Shown here piece by piece: positions 1-7,622 of a DNA stretch of 64,000 nucleotides. Under the pieces are notes generated by a model. That model saw only the letters and a list, made by a program, of their open reading frames with translations. It ran no database searches and had not been told where the DNA came from. A program made the position numbers and the translations under genes. How positions within the stretch are numbered: position 1 is the first letter of the stretch; every line of letters begins with the position of its first letter. The stretch is from NCBI RefSeq assembly GCF_037976825.1, contig NZ_CP150269.1:3423501-3487500 (forward strand), read 5' to 3'. This DNA is from Paenibacillus sp. FSL K6-1330 (GTDB lineage Bacteria > Bacillota > Bacilli > Paenibacillales > Paenibacillaceae).

Positions 1-689
1 TGCTCTGGCTTGCCGATTCCGATTGCCTTCGGGTATCCTCTTTCGGCTCGTTAAGCCATTTTACGGCTGAACAAGCACCGGAAGGCGCACCTAAACGCTG
101 TTTGGACGGATGCCCGGTCTCGGATCAGTGCCTCTATTATGCGCCTGATCTATATTTGACAGAGGATATGAATTGGCCAACGTCGGCGATCAGTGATGAT
201 ATGAGTTATGAAGCCCGTTATAAGGCATTGCTGGAGGGGCCATATGGCCGCTGCGTATATCATTGCGATAATGATGTTGTGGACCACCAGGTCGTCAATT
301 TGGAATTTGCCAATAACGTAACGGTTGCGTTTACGATGAGTGCGTTTACGCGAGATGTCAGCCGCACAATCAAGCTGATGGGAACCCGCGGGGAAATCCG
401 CGGAGCTATGGAGAAGAATGAAATTGAGATCATTCACTTTGGCAGCGGCAAGATCGAGCGAATATCTTTTGCAGATAGGGGCGGGCATGTCGGGCACGGA
501 GGCGGTGATATGGGCCTGATCAAGGATTTTCTGAGGCTGGTGCAGACAGGGGCAAGCGATCAAGGGCTTACTTCGGCAAACCGTTCCGTTCAAAGCCACC
601 TCATGGCGTTTGCGGCTGAGCAGTCGAGAGTGGATGGAAAGGTCATCTCGATAAAGGAATTTGAGCAGCAGTTCAGCGCGCAAGTATAA
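1..689 (+). CDS. Gfo/Idh/MocA family oxidoreductase, C-terminal part
   Basis: The frame is open from the window edge (first full codon at 3), so the N-terminal Rossmann domain lies outside and about 228 residues are visible. This is the C-terminal substrate-binding domain of NAD(P)-dependent sugar or inositol dehydrogenases. A Cys-rich stretch with the motif CxxGCPVSDQC near position 110 is typical of this domain in Paenibacillus-type members. Later segments (VTVAFTMSAFT, TIKLMGTRGEIRG) match the beta-sheet half of the fold. An ATG- or TTG-initiated ORF from 102 would be only a fragment of it. A hairpin terminator follows at 719-753. The substrate cannot be told from this part. Confidence 0.8.
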   Translation, partial: LWLADSDCLRVSSFGSLSHFTAEQAPEGAPKRCLDGCPVSDQCLYYAPDLYLTEDMNWPTSAISDDMSYEARYKALLEGPYGRCVYHCDNDVVDHQVVNLEFANNVTVAFTMSAFTRDVSRTIKLMGTRGEIRGAMEKNEIEIIHFGSGKIERISFADRGGHVGHGGGDMGLIKDFLRLVQTGASDQGLTSANRSVQSHLMAFAAEQSRVDGKVISIKEFEQQFSAQV

Positions 690-718
690 ACGATGCCCGG
701 GAAATAATCTGTAGATCG

Positions 719-753
719 CAAGCCTGATTGCTGTTGCAATCGGGCTTGTTTTG
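719..753 (+). terminator. Intrinsic terminator after the Gfo/Idh/MocA gene
   Basis: Arms CAAGCC-GATTGC and GCAATC-GGCTTG pair around a TGTT loop and run into TTTT. It lies about 30 bases after the stop codon. Confidence 0.8.
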
Positions 754-897
754 TATTCTAAGGCACAACGCCAAGTGGCTGGCTATGGTAAAATAAACCT
801 AGCGCTTGATAATGGAACAAATAGATCGGCAGGAATTTGAATCATGAAGGAGCACTCCGTAAAGGACACAACGCGAGCCGCTTCCGAAATGTAGGAG

Positions 898-1440
898 TTG
901 ACGATTATAAAATATCTAAAAGATGTTCAGGAGCCGGGGATGGGAACCTGGTATTTTGAAATTGACAACAACGGCACGACTTATAGACAGATCGTTCTTG
1001 ATGAGGATGGCAGCTGCATTACTTCCAACCGGAAACACGATACCTCTCATTTCATGCTGGCGGAGCACCCTCTTGATCCGGAGGAACCCTATTATACAGA
1101 AATCAGTCAAGCGGCATTCGAGGAGCTTTGGATGGAACAGCTGCAAGCTGGCCTGGAGGACTGGCATCGGACTCAACGTTTATTTCCAGTCGGTGCTAAA
1201 GTGGAAGGATTCATCGAGGCCTTTTTTCCGCAAGGCACATTAATTAACTTGTTGGAACCGGGGGCCGTAGGCTTGACGGACACGTCCGCTCTGAAATCGC
1301 GTGCCCCTGCTGAATGGATGTACCCTCGTTATCGGGTCATTGCCGAGGTATCCGGTTACGATGAAGTAAACCAATGGGTCCTTCTTGCCGATGCAGAAAT
1401 TCCGGGAAGTCAGTTTAATGAAGGTGAACTTGGCGAGTAG
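898..1440 (+). CDS. Hypothetical protein with an S1-like segment
   Basis: This predicted soluble acidic protein of up to 180 residues was not recognised as a named family. Around residues 98-122 the pattern KVEGFIEAFFPQGTLINL resembles the first strands of an S1/OB RNA-binding fold (G-V-I-x-F-x-x-x-G-x-x-V), which is only a hint. The start is uncertain: TTG at 898 follows TAGGAG with no spacing, while ATG at 940 has AGGAG with a six-base gap and would give 166 residues. The next gene starts 34 bases downstream and is probably in the same transcript. Confidence 0.6.
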   Translation: MTIIKYLKDVQEPGMGTWYFEIDNNGTTYRQIVLDEDGSCITSNRKHDTSHFMLAEHPLDPEEPYYTEISQAAFEELWMEQLQAGLEDWHRTQRLFPVGAKVEGFIEAFFPQGTLINLLEPGAVGLTDTSALKSRAPAEWMYPRYRVIAEVSGYDEVNQWVLLADAEIPGSQFNEGELGE

Positions 1441-1474
1441 GAAGGAGTATAGGATGATCGAAAGGAGTGTTTGA

Positions 1475-1945
1475 ATGATGTGCAGTAGCAGTTGGACTGC
1501 AGGTGAGCTTGTTGTTAATGGAGAACGGGCCATTCACCCCGGTTTAACCGAAGATCCATTATGTGCATCCAAACTTTATACCCTGTATTTTCACTCTGCC
1601 CGCTCCATGGGGAATGGCTATGAGTGGTTTTATTTTAACGAGGTTCCGTTGATGGATGAATCGGTATTTGTGTCCATATGCTTTCATGCAGGTAAGCTAT
1701 ATGCGGTAGAATTGTCCGTTCAGGGGGAGCAATTTCCGACTTCGTGGGATAACTGGACCGTGGAAGGCGAGCGGAGAAGGTACGAGAAGCATAGGAACAT
1801 GCTTGAGAGGGCTTTATGTTTAATGCCTAACTATGAGCAGGAACGTCCTTATCCATATGTGGAATACCAGATGGAATGGGGGAATATCACATCCTATCAG
1901 GATCCGCGTTCAGGATCAACGGCCATCGCGTTTTCTTTTACGTGA
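1475..1945 (+). CDS. Hypothetical protein, 156 residues
   Basis: This soluble protein was not recognised. It is rich in Trp, Tyr and Phe, with no signal peptide or membrane segment. The ATG at 1475 has a good ribosome site (AAAGGAG about 7 bases upstream), and the reading frame is closed by a clear terminator at 1971-1996. Together with the preceding gene it forms a likely two-gene unit. No function is proposed. Confidence 0.6.
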   Translation: MMCSSSWTAGELVVNGERAIHPGLTEDPLCASKLYTLYFHSARSMGNGYEWFYFNEVPLMDESVFVSICFHAGKLYAVELSVQGEQFPTSWDNWTVEGERRRYEKHRNMLERALCLMPNYEQERPYPYVEYQMEWGNITSYQDPRSGSTAIAFSFT

Positions 1946-1970
1946 TGTGATAATAATAGTTAGCCCAGGA

Positions 1971-1996
1971 AACCACGTTCGTCGTGGTTTTTTTTT
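1971..1996 (+). terminator. Intrinsic terminator
   Basis: Perfect seven-base arms AACCACG and CGTGGTT around TTCGT run into nine T residues. Confidence 0.9.
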
Positions 1997-2015
1997 GCGA
2001 CTACGGACATGCGGA

Positions 2016-2088
2016 TTAAGCCTTCGGTGTGAATTGGATATAATTTGCTAAGTTCGGGTTATCCTAATCTCAAAAGTAAGTCTTAGGA
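2016..2088 (+). promoter_or_regulatory. Candidate promoter and operator of the polyketide operon
   Basis: TATAAT lies at 2039-2044, with TTAAGC 17 bases upstream as a weak -35. Downstream is an inverted repeat TCCTAA (2062-2067) and TTAGGA (2083-2088) that would fall in the 5' leader and could bind a repressor. This is pattern evidence only. Confidence 0.35.
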
Positions 2089-2151
2089 CGAATTCAAAAT
2101 ACCCAGGAAAGGGTAATCATGTATAATTCCAAGACGATACAGGAGGTTAGC

Positions 2152-3309
2152 ATGAAACATACAAACGGTATGTCCGATGTTGCGATTCTCGGGATGGGGA
2201 CGGCATTGCCGGCACATTCGGTGGCACAGTCGGATATCGCGGAATTAATTGCCTCTACGCTGCAGGATAAACCTGATCTGGCCCGCTTTGCTCGAAGAGT
2301 ATTTAGATCCTGCGGTGTCGAAAATCGTTATACCTGCGAACCCAACTACCTTGGTCCATTGGAAGAGTGCCGCTATTTGCCTTCTCATGACGAGTCAGAC
2401 ATCCCTACAACCGAGGAACGAATGGATACATACAAACGGGAGGGCCTCCCGCTTGGTATAGAAGCAGCCGAGCAGGCCTTGAAGGATGCAGGTATGTCGC
2501 CGGATCGAATCACGCATCTCATTACGGTCAGCTGCACGGGTCAATACCAGCCCGGTATGGATGTACTGTTGATCCGTCATTTGGGGCTTTCTCGACGGGT
2601 TAATCGCCTGCCATTGATATTCCAGGGATGTGCTGCCGGCCTTAAAGCGATTCAAATGGCGCGGGATGTTGTCATAGGGGCGCCGGGGTCGCAAGTATTG
2701 ATTGTGTGCGTGGAGCTTTGCACTCTTCATTTTCAACCGGTCAAGGAGAGGGAGGCACTGTTTGCAGCCTCGTTTTTCGGTGATGGAGCCTCATCTTGTG
2801 TCATCGGTCATCCGGCAACGGATCATCGGCATTATTTGGAGCTTGGCTCGGGTTATTCGGTCCTGCTGCCGGATTCCACGGAGGATATGACATGGGAGGT
2901 AGGCAACACAGGCTTTGATCTTTTTTTATCCCCGCGTATTCCCAAGCTTCTCGGTATTCACCTGGAGGAAGAACTGCGTGTTCTGCTGAAGGGCGATAAG
3001 CTGCCGGAATTGTGGGCTATCCATCCTGGCGGACGGGGCATCGTGGATTCGGTGCAGGAAGTCATGGGCCTGACCGATGAACAAACCAAATACAGCCGGG
3101 ACATCTTAAGAACGGCAGGGAATCTCTCCTCCGTGACCATTTTGTTTGTGCTGAGTGCGATGCGCAAGGAGATGCAAGGGATGAATAAAGCTTCCACGGA
3201 AGGGGTAGCCATGGCCTTCGGGCCGGGCCTGACAGCGGAGCTTATGCGCTTTACCTATGTGAAGGCTTATGCGTCATCGGTTAAGGAGCAGGACCATGTC
3301 CTTCTTTAG
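2152..3309 (+). CDS. bpsA: Type III polyketide synthase
   Basis: A chalcone/stilbene-synthase-fold homodimeric ketosynthase that extends a fatty acyl-CoA starter with malonyl-CoA and cyclises the chain, usually to alkylpyrones or resorcinols. At 385 residues it has the normal family length. The catalytic triad is visible: Cys160 in FQGCAAGLKA, His291 in WAIHPGGRG and Asn324 in AGNLSSVT. The start is ATG 2152, preceded by AGGAGG with a seven-base gap; an upstream in-frame ATG at 2119 lacks this. The methyltransferase gene overlaps its end by 14 bases, so the two are translationally coupled. The symbol is by analogy to Bacillus BpsA; the product is unknown. Confidence 0.88.
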   Translation: MKHTNGMSDVAILGMGTALPAHSVAQSDIAELIASTLQDKPDLARFARRVFRSCGVENRYTCEPNYLGPLEECRYLPSHDESDIPTTEERMDTYKREGLPLGIEAAEQALKDAGMSPDRITHLITVSCTGQYQPGMDVLLIRHLGLSRRVNRLPLIFQGCAAGLKAIQMARDVVIGAPGSQVLIVCVELCTLHFQPVKEREALFAASFFGDGASSCVIGHPATDHRHYLELGSGYSVLLPDSTEDMTWEVGNTGFDLFLSPRIPKLLGIHLEEELRVLLKGDKLPELWAIHPGGRGIVDSVQEVMGLTDEQTKYSRDILRTAGNLSSVTILFVLSAMRKEMQGMNKASTEGVAMAFGPGLTAELMRFTYVKAYASSVKEQDHVLL

Positions 3310-4018
3310 AACCCTGTCCATCCGGGCGGAGGAAGATGAGCTTATGGATGACTTCTCCATGGGAGGAGAAGAGCTGAGCGAAGCGCTAAAGCATTTAAGG
3401 CGGCTGAATCGGATCTTTGCTGCACCGGGACCTACCCTGGACGGCGTGGAGAAGCTTTGGAAATCGATTGGCTGCCCGAGGACCCTTAGCATCATGGACG
3501 TAGGGGCCGGTTCAGGCGATGTAAACCAGAAGCTGCTGCAATGGTCGAATCAAAGAGGTATCCAGCTGAATATTACCTTGGTCGATATGACGGAAGAAGC
3601 ATGCGATGAGGCTAGACGACTGTTTCGAAACGAGCCGAGGGTTCAAGTTCGACGTGCCGATGTTAAAGAGTTACCCGATGCATCGGCAGATATTGTGACT
3701 GGTTCCCAGTTCATCCATCATTTCCAGGGCGATCAGCTGGTGGACATGGTGACGCATATGCTGCGAACCTCTATTCACGGGGTCGTCATCAATGATATCC
3801 ATCGGCATCCGGTCCCCTACACGGCAGTTTGGATTACAACGCGCATCATTTCCCGCAATCGTTATATTCGCCATGATGGTCCGTTATCGGTTGCTAAGGG
3901 ATTTAAAGGGAAGGATTGGAGGGAGTTGAAACAGCAGCTCAATCACGACACCATGACCTATAAATGGAAGTCGTTATTCCGTTATTCCGTTGTTATCCCG
4001 AAACATGGGACTCCCTAG
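3296..4018 (+). CDS. Class I SAM-dependent methyltransferase
   Basis: A 240-residue Rossmann-fold methyltransferase. SAM motif I is IMDVGAGSGDVNQ, followed by the acidic loop LVDMTEE and by VRRADVKELPDASADIV as motif II/III. The start is ATG 3296 with AAGGAG nine bases upstream, inside the end of the polyketide synthase gene. Its position suggests O- or C-methylation of the polyketide. In Bacillus the equivalent step is done by the unrelated membrane protein BpsB, so a soluble enzyme here would be a different solution. That role is an inference. Confidence 0.82.
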   Translation: MSFFRTLSIRAEEDELMDDFSMGGEELSEALKHLRRLNRIFAAPGPTLDGVEKLWKSIGCPRTLSIMDVGAGSGDVNQKLLQWSNQRGIQLNITLVDMTEEACDEARRLFRNEPRVQVRRADVKELPDASADIVTGSQFIHHFQGDQLVDMVTHMLRTSIHGVVINDIHRHPVPYTAVWITTRIISRNRYIRHDGPLSVAKGFKGKDWRELKQQLNHDTMTYKWKSLFRYSVVIPKHGTP

Positions 4019-4077
4019 TCCTCTACTTGTTAACAAGCCAATGTTCTTCAGGCAAGCTATAAGGCAGGTGGTCATAT

Positions 4078-5229
4078 ATGTCAAAGCAAGCGGATGTTAT
4101 TGTTATCGGAGCGGGTGTAGCCGGTACCAGCTGTGCACTACAGCTTGCAAAGCAAGGGTATCGTACGATATTGCTGGATCGGCAATCATTTCCACGCCAC
4201 AAAACCTGCGGTGAATTCATGTCTCCGGAGACCAAAGAGATGCTGGATTATTTGGGGGTCCATCTATTGGGCGAAGAGATTGAGCCTAGTTCCATGGATC
4301 ATGCCAAAATCGTGATGTCACACGGCGGTGAAATTACCGCTCCGTTACCAGGACAGGCTACAGGCATCAGCCGCTATGAGCTGGATCGCCTCCTACATGA
4401 GAATGCACTGGCCGCGGGAGCGGAAGTTGTCACGGGAACAACCGTGACCGATATTCAGAAGCTCGGTGATCATCGGTATGAAGTCGATGTAAGGCAAGGG
4501 AAAGAGCGCGTTCGATATGAGGCAAGGGCCGTCATTGGTGCATACGGTACGAAAAGGCCGCGCGGCGTTTCCCCTGCCGAGGAGTATCGGGATGATACCG
4601 TATATGTCGGCGTAAAATCGCATTTTAGCGGCATTACGATACCTTCCCGGGTTGAGCTGTATTTTTGCGAAGGGGGTTATGTCGGAATCTCGCCGATTGA
4701 AAATGGGACGGTTAATGTGGCTGCGTTGCTGACCTTGAATTCAGTGCAGGGCAGCGGCAAATCGGTGCCTGAAATTCTCCGAGCCGCTTCACGCACGAAC
4801 AAAAGGTTGGGCGAACGAATGGCTGAAGGGGAGCCTGTTTCGGGAACCCAGGTATCGATTGCCCCTCTTCGTTTATCCCATACACCGCATCCATGGTCGG
4901 AATATCCTCACATCGGCGATGCCATGCTGATGCTCCCACCGCTGTGCGGGGACGGGATGTCGGTTGCTCTTCGGTCCTCGCTGATATGCGCTCGTTGGAC
5001 CGACTCCTATTTAAAGGGAGAAATAAACTTCGAACATTGGCGAAATCAGTATACACTTGAAGCCAATCGTACTTTTACGGAGCTTCTCAGAAGAGCAAGG
5101 AGAATTCAGAACCTGGCTTTCGCCAAAACCAATCGCTTCTATCCAGGCATCGCCCGGATGATTCCAGGATTGGCATCCTATGTCGTAAAAGCTACCCGGT
5201 TATCCGCATCGGGTATAGGTTCCAGATAA
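4078..5229 (+). CDS. FAD-dependent oxidoreductase, geranylgeranyl-reductase-like
   Basis: A 383-residue flavoprotein of the geranylgeranyl reductase / aromatic hydroxylase group. The dinucleotide-binding motif VIGAGVAGTSCA is at residues 9-20, followed by LLDRQSFPRHKTCGE, typical of the group. A GD motif (HIGDAMLMLPPLCGDG) near residue 280 contacts the FAD ribityl chain. It is 59 bases after the methyltransferase and is followed at once by a terminator, so the operon has three genes. The likely role is hydroxylation or reduction of the alkyl polyketide (inferred). No membrane anchor is obvious. Confidence 0.82.
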   Translation: MSKQADVIVIGAGVAGTSCALQLAKQGYRTILLDRQSFPRHKTCGEFMSPETKEMLDYLGVHLLGEEIEPSSMDHAKIVMSHGGEITAPLPGQATGISRYELDRLLHENALAAGAEVVTGTTVTDIQKLGDHRYEVDVRQGKERVRYEARAVIGAYGTKRPRGVSPAEEYRDDTVYVGVKSHFSGITIPSRVELYFCEGGYVGISPIENGTVNVAALLTLNSVQGSGKSVPEILRAASRTNKRLGERMAEGEPVSGTQVSIAPLRLSHTPHPWSEYPHIGDAMLMLPPLCGDGMSVALRSSLICARWTDSYLKGEINFEHWRNQYTLEANRTFTELLRRARRIQNLAFAKTNRFYPGIARMIPGLASYVVKATRLSASGIGSR

Positions 5230-5253
5230 AAGCCGCAGGATTGCGGCTTTTTT
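5229..5253 (+). terminator. Terminator of the polyketide operon
   Basis: Arms AAAGCCGCA and TGCGGCTTT with a GGAT loop and a short T run, starting at the stop codon. Confidence 0.9.
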
Positions 5254-5367
5254 GTATTGTTATTTAACGGACTTCCGTTGACATTGGATAGATGATGTTT
5301 TATTATGTTTATAAATAGATAGACATATTTAAATAACGTTTATTATTTCGATGAATGGAGGTGCGTA

Positions 5368-5916
5368 ATGCAGGATCGACAGTATTCACCTGATCCGACC
5401 GGAGTCATTCGAAGTACTCTTGATTTCCAGTTCCAAATCGCTTGGCAGTTGCTCGACTTGCATCTCACGGGGCTTCAAGATGAGGAGTTTCATTGGCGAC
5501 CTGCTTCGAAGGGACTCCACGTTTACCGTGAATCTGGAATCTGGCTAGCGGAATGGCCGGAATCCGAGGATTACGAGATTGGCCCGCCGAATATATCTTG
5601 GCTGACATGGCATATCACATACTGGTGGTCTATGGTACTGAATCATTCGTTCGGCAGCGGGGCATTGGCCCGTGAAGACATCCATTCTATGGGTAACATC
5701 CAAGAGACTAGACATAGAATAAATGAATTGAGCAGCGAGTGGAAACGTGAAATGTCGGCTTTGACGGACGAAGCGTTCCTTTCTACGGAACGAACGTTAT
5801 GGCCTTTCGCGGATAAGCCTTTTCATGAATTGGCAGCCTGGCTAAATCTGGAACTGATGAAAAATGCGGCTGAGATCGGTTACTGCCGTTTCCTTTATGC
5901 CGTTCACAAGAAATAA
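5368..5916 (+). CDS. DinB-like (YfiT) family protein
   Basis: A 182-residue four-helix-bundle protein of the DinB/YfiT type. The N-terminal helix DFQFQIAWQLLDLHLTGL followed by EFHWRPASKG is the family opening, and His residues in the WLTWHITYWW helix and near HSMGNIQETRH could be metal ligands. Such proteins include thiol transferases and DNA-damage-induced proteins of unknown role. The start has GGAGG seven bases upstream. A perfect dyad AACGGA/TCCGTT at 5266-5279 lies in the upstream region. It stands alone between two terminators. Confidence 0.7.
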   Translation: MQDRQYSPDPTGVIRSTLDFQFQIAWQLLDLHLTGLQDEEFHWRPASKGLHVYRESGIWLAEWPESEDYEIGPPNISWLTWHITYWWSMVLNHSFGSGALAREDIHSMGNIQETRHRINELSSEWKREMSALTDEAFLSTERTLWPFADKPFHELAAWLNLELMKNAAEIGYCRFLYAVHKK

Positions 5917-5986
5917 TACATTTATCCATGGACAATACGTCGCTTAATGATATCCGGATGAGTGCCTTTCATAACGATGAAAAATG

Positions 5987-6025
5987 AAGGGCTGCTAAGT
6001 TGCTTGGTGCAACGTGGCAGCCCTT
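5987..6025 (-). terminator. Terminator between the DinB and OsmC genes
   Basis: Arms AAGGGCTGC and GCAGCCCTT enclose a smaller GTTGC/GCAAC hairpin. On the minus strand the stem is followed by ATTTTTC, so it serves the OsmC gene best. It may act in both directions. Confidence 0.7.
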
Positions 6026-6038
6026 ATATGTAGATTAA

Positions 6039-6500
6039 TTAAGAATGAGCCACTTCGTTCTCAATGACGATGCGATTTAGCTTCACATTTACTGGCGCCG
6101 CTATCGTATCGCCCACAGGGCATTTACTCTCCAGAAATTCAACAAACTGCTCAACATTCTCGGGGGACGAAGGGGTCTTGATGTAGAACGTGTACCGAAT
6201 ATCGGAGTATCCAGGGCGTACGTCAGAGCGATTAAAGAATCCATCCAGGTCAAGGTCGCCTTCTACATCAACTCTGAAATCTTCAAGGATCACATCGAAT
6301 TTTGGAGCATAAACACGGGCCACTATCGATTGGCATGCCCCCAGGGAGGCCAGCAGAGCTTCAACGGGGTTCATTCCGGTATCCGTACCTCCAAGGCTTT
6401 TCGGCTCATCGATAACTAACTCGAACTGCCTTACATTAGTAACAACTTTTACCCCTTCTTGCAAATGGGCCGTTGCTTTGAACGTTTGAACACTTGGCAT
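6039..6500 (-). CDS. OsmC family peroxiredoxin-like protein
   Basis: A 153-residue OsmC/Ohr superfamily protein that would reduce organic hydroperoxides with two cysteines. The first Cys is in LASLGACQSIV and the second in ESKCPVGDTI, both in the expected contexts. MNPVEALLAS just before the first Cys is the family signature. ATG 6500 is preferred because GGGAGA lies six bases upstream; an ATG at 6509 overlaps that ribosome site. It is a single-gene unit with its own terminator. The CPV form is closer to OsmC/YhfA than to Ohr. Confidence 0.85.
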   Translation of the reverse strand: MPSVQTFKATAHLQEGVKVVTNVRQFELVIDEPKSLGGTDTGMNPVEALLASLGACQSIVARVYAPKFDVILEDFRVDVEGDLDLDGFFNRSDVRPGYSDIRYTFYIKTPSSPENVEQFVEFLESKCPVGDTIAAPVNVKLNRIVIENEVAHS

Positions 6501-6688
6501 ATAGCACATCTCCCTTTTTTAGGACAGCCCCATACGGCGTGGGTGCTCTGTCTCTATATTATAAACTATACTAATTTACTAGGTTTAGTGTGAATTATAA
6601 TTCTATTTAGCATGATCTGTCAATAGAACATAAATAGAACGATATGACGGGCGTTTGTTATTCCCATGCAAGGACCAGGAGGAAGGCA

Positions 6689-6728
6689 AAAAAAGAGAGC
6701 GTGTTCTCGTTGCGAAAACACGCTCTTT
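6689..6728 (-). terminator. Terminator of mscL
   Basis: On the minus strand, arms AAAGAGCGTGTT and AACACGCTCTCT around TTCGCAACGAG are followed by a seven-base T run. Confidence 0.85.
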
Positions 6729-6745
6729 GGATCAGTTCCATATTA

Positions 6746-7141
6746 TTATTCGGAAGCCTTATTTTGTTGTTTCAGCAAATCGCGAATTTCAGTCAACAAC
6801 AGTTCTTCCTTCGATGGAGCCGGTGGTTCTTCAGCTTTAGTATCTTCTTTGCGTTTAAAGCGGTTAAGCGTACGGATGAACATGAAGATCGAGAAGGAGA
6901 CGATAAGGAAATCTACGACCGTCTGCAGAAATACTCCATACGTCAGCGTTGCATCTCCGATTGTCGTATCTAGTCCTGATAAATTGACTCCGCCAAGGAG
7001 CAAGCCAATTACCGGCATAATGATATCGCTCACCAAGGAGGATACGATTTTGCCGAAAGCAGCACCAATGATAACCCCAATGGCTAAATCGAGCACATTA
7101 CCCTTAAGCGCAAAGGTTTTAAACTCTTTTAATAAATTCAT
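6746..7141 (-). CDS. mscL: Large-conductance mechanosensitive channel
   Basis: A 131-residue homopentameric emergency valve that opens under hypo-osmotic membrane tension. The N-terminal helix [20 protein letters not shown] carries the pore-lining TM1 with its Gly/Ala packing, then a periplasmic-equivalent loop, TM2 ([18 protein letters not shown]) and a charged C-terminal bundle. The length is normal. GCAGGTG sits before ATG 7141, and the gene stands alone with a strong terminator. Confidence 0.95.
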   Translation of the reverse strand: MNLLKEFKTFALKGNVLDLAIGVIIGAAFGKIVSSLVSDIIMPVIGLLLGGVNLSGLDTTIGDATLTYGVFLQTVVDFLIVSFSIFMFIRTLNRFKRKEDTKAEEPPAPSKEELLLTEIRDLLKQQNKASE

Positions 7142-7367
7142 AATAAGTCACCTGCTTTTCAATCTAAAATGTAGGTGGCATTTCATCTACCACTCGAAAT
7201 ATCCTATCAGCAACTAGTGAAATGCGCAAGATCGTTAAGTTGTATCTTTTTTACGGAAACGTAGGCGAGCCGCCGCTTGCCCTATACAGGTTGACCAATA
7301 GGTGGCATTCATGTTAAGTTTATAATATTCGCACAATAACGGGATCGAATGAAGGAGGGATAAAGCG

Positions 7368-7508
7368 ATGACTGAATTAGATGTTGTAGATGTTCATGTG
7401 AACCTGTCGATACTAGGAAGCATTAGACAAGGTTCACACCATAACCAATCAGATACCGGAACTTTATCCTTCTATACTTATATGCAGGCAAGTTTAGCGA
7501 TAGCTTGA
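7368..7508 (+). CDS. Putative leader peptide of the ABC-F gene (46 codons)
   Basis: A short ORF starts at ATG 7368 with an excellent ribosome site (AAGGAGGG, eight-base gap) and ends with TGA at 7506-7508. It is followed within 40 bases by an intrinsic terminator (7546-7588) that stands before the ABC-F start. Its sequence (starting MTELDVVDVHVN, ending QASLAIA) is not recognised. ABC-F ribosome-protection genes of Firmicutes (vmlR, vgaA and lsaA types) are commonly induced by antibiotic-stalled translation of such upstream ORFs, so I read this as a sensor peptide. The arrangement is seen directly; the function is inferred. Confidence 0.65.
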   Translation: MTELDVVDVHVNLSILGSIRQGSHHNQSDTGTLSFYTYMQASLAIA

Positions 7509-7512
7509 TCGT

Positions 7513-7550
7513 CGCTTGTTTCTTTATGGTATAGTTGGCAAAGATAAGCG
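7513..7550 (+). promoter_or_regulatory. Candidate alternative hairpin in the ABC-F leader
   Basis: CGCTT (7513-7517) can pair with AAGCG (7546-7550) and TCTTT (7521-7525) with AAAGA (7540-7544), giving ten base pairs with a small internal loop. It uses the same AAGCG that forms the base of the downstream terminator, so the two structures compete. The 5' arm starts five bases after the leader stop codon, where a stalled ribosome could change the folding. Confidence 0.5.
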
Positions 7551-7588
7551 TAGAAAGCACCGGGTTCTGGTGTTTTTGCGCTTTTTTT
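7546..7588 (+). terminator. Attenuator upstream of the ABC-F gene
   Basis: The inner stem AAAGCACC/GGTGTTTT (7554-7561 with 7569-7576) and outer stem AAGCG/CGCTT (7546-7550 with 7579-7583) are followed by a T tract, 35 bases before the ABC-F start codon. An intrinsic terminator in a 5' leader implies control by attenuation. Confidence 0.75.
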
Positions 7589-7622
7589 CGTTCTGAAATT
7601 TTACCGTAGAGGAATGATGAAA

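Noticed and set aside
6644..7217. Plus-strand ORFs opposite mscL
   Set aside because: They read the antisense of a textbook MscL and include its terminator region.
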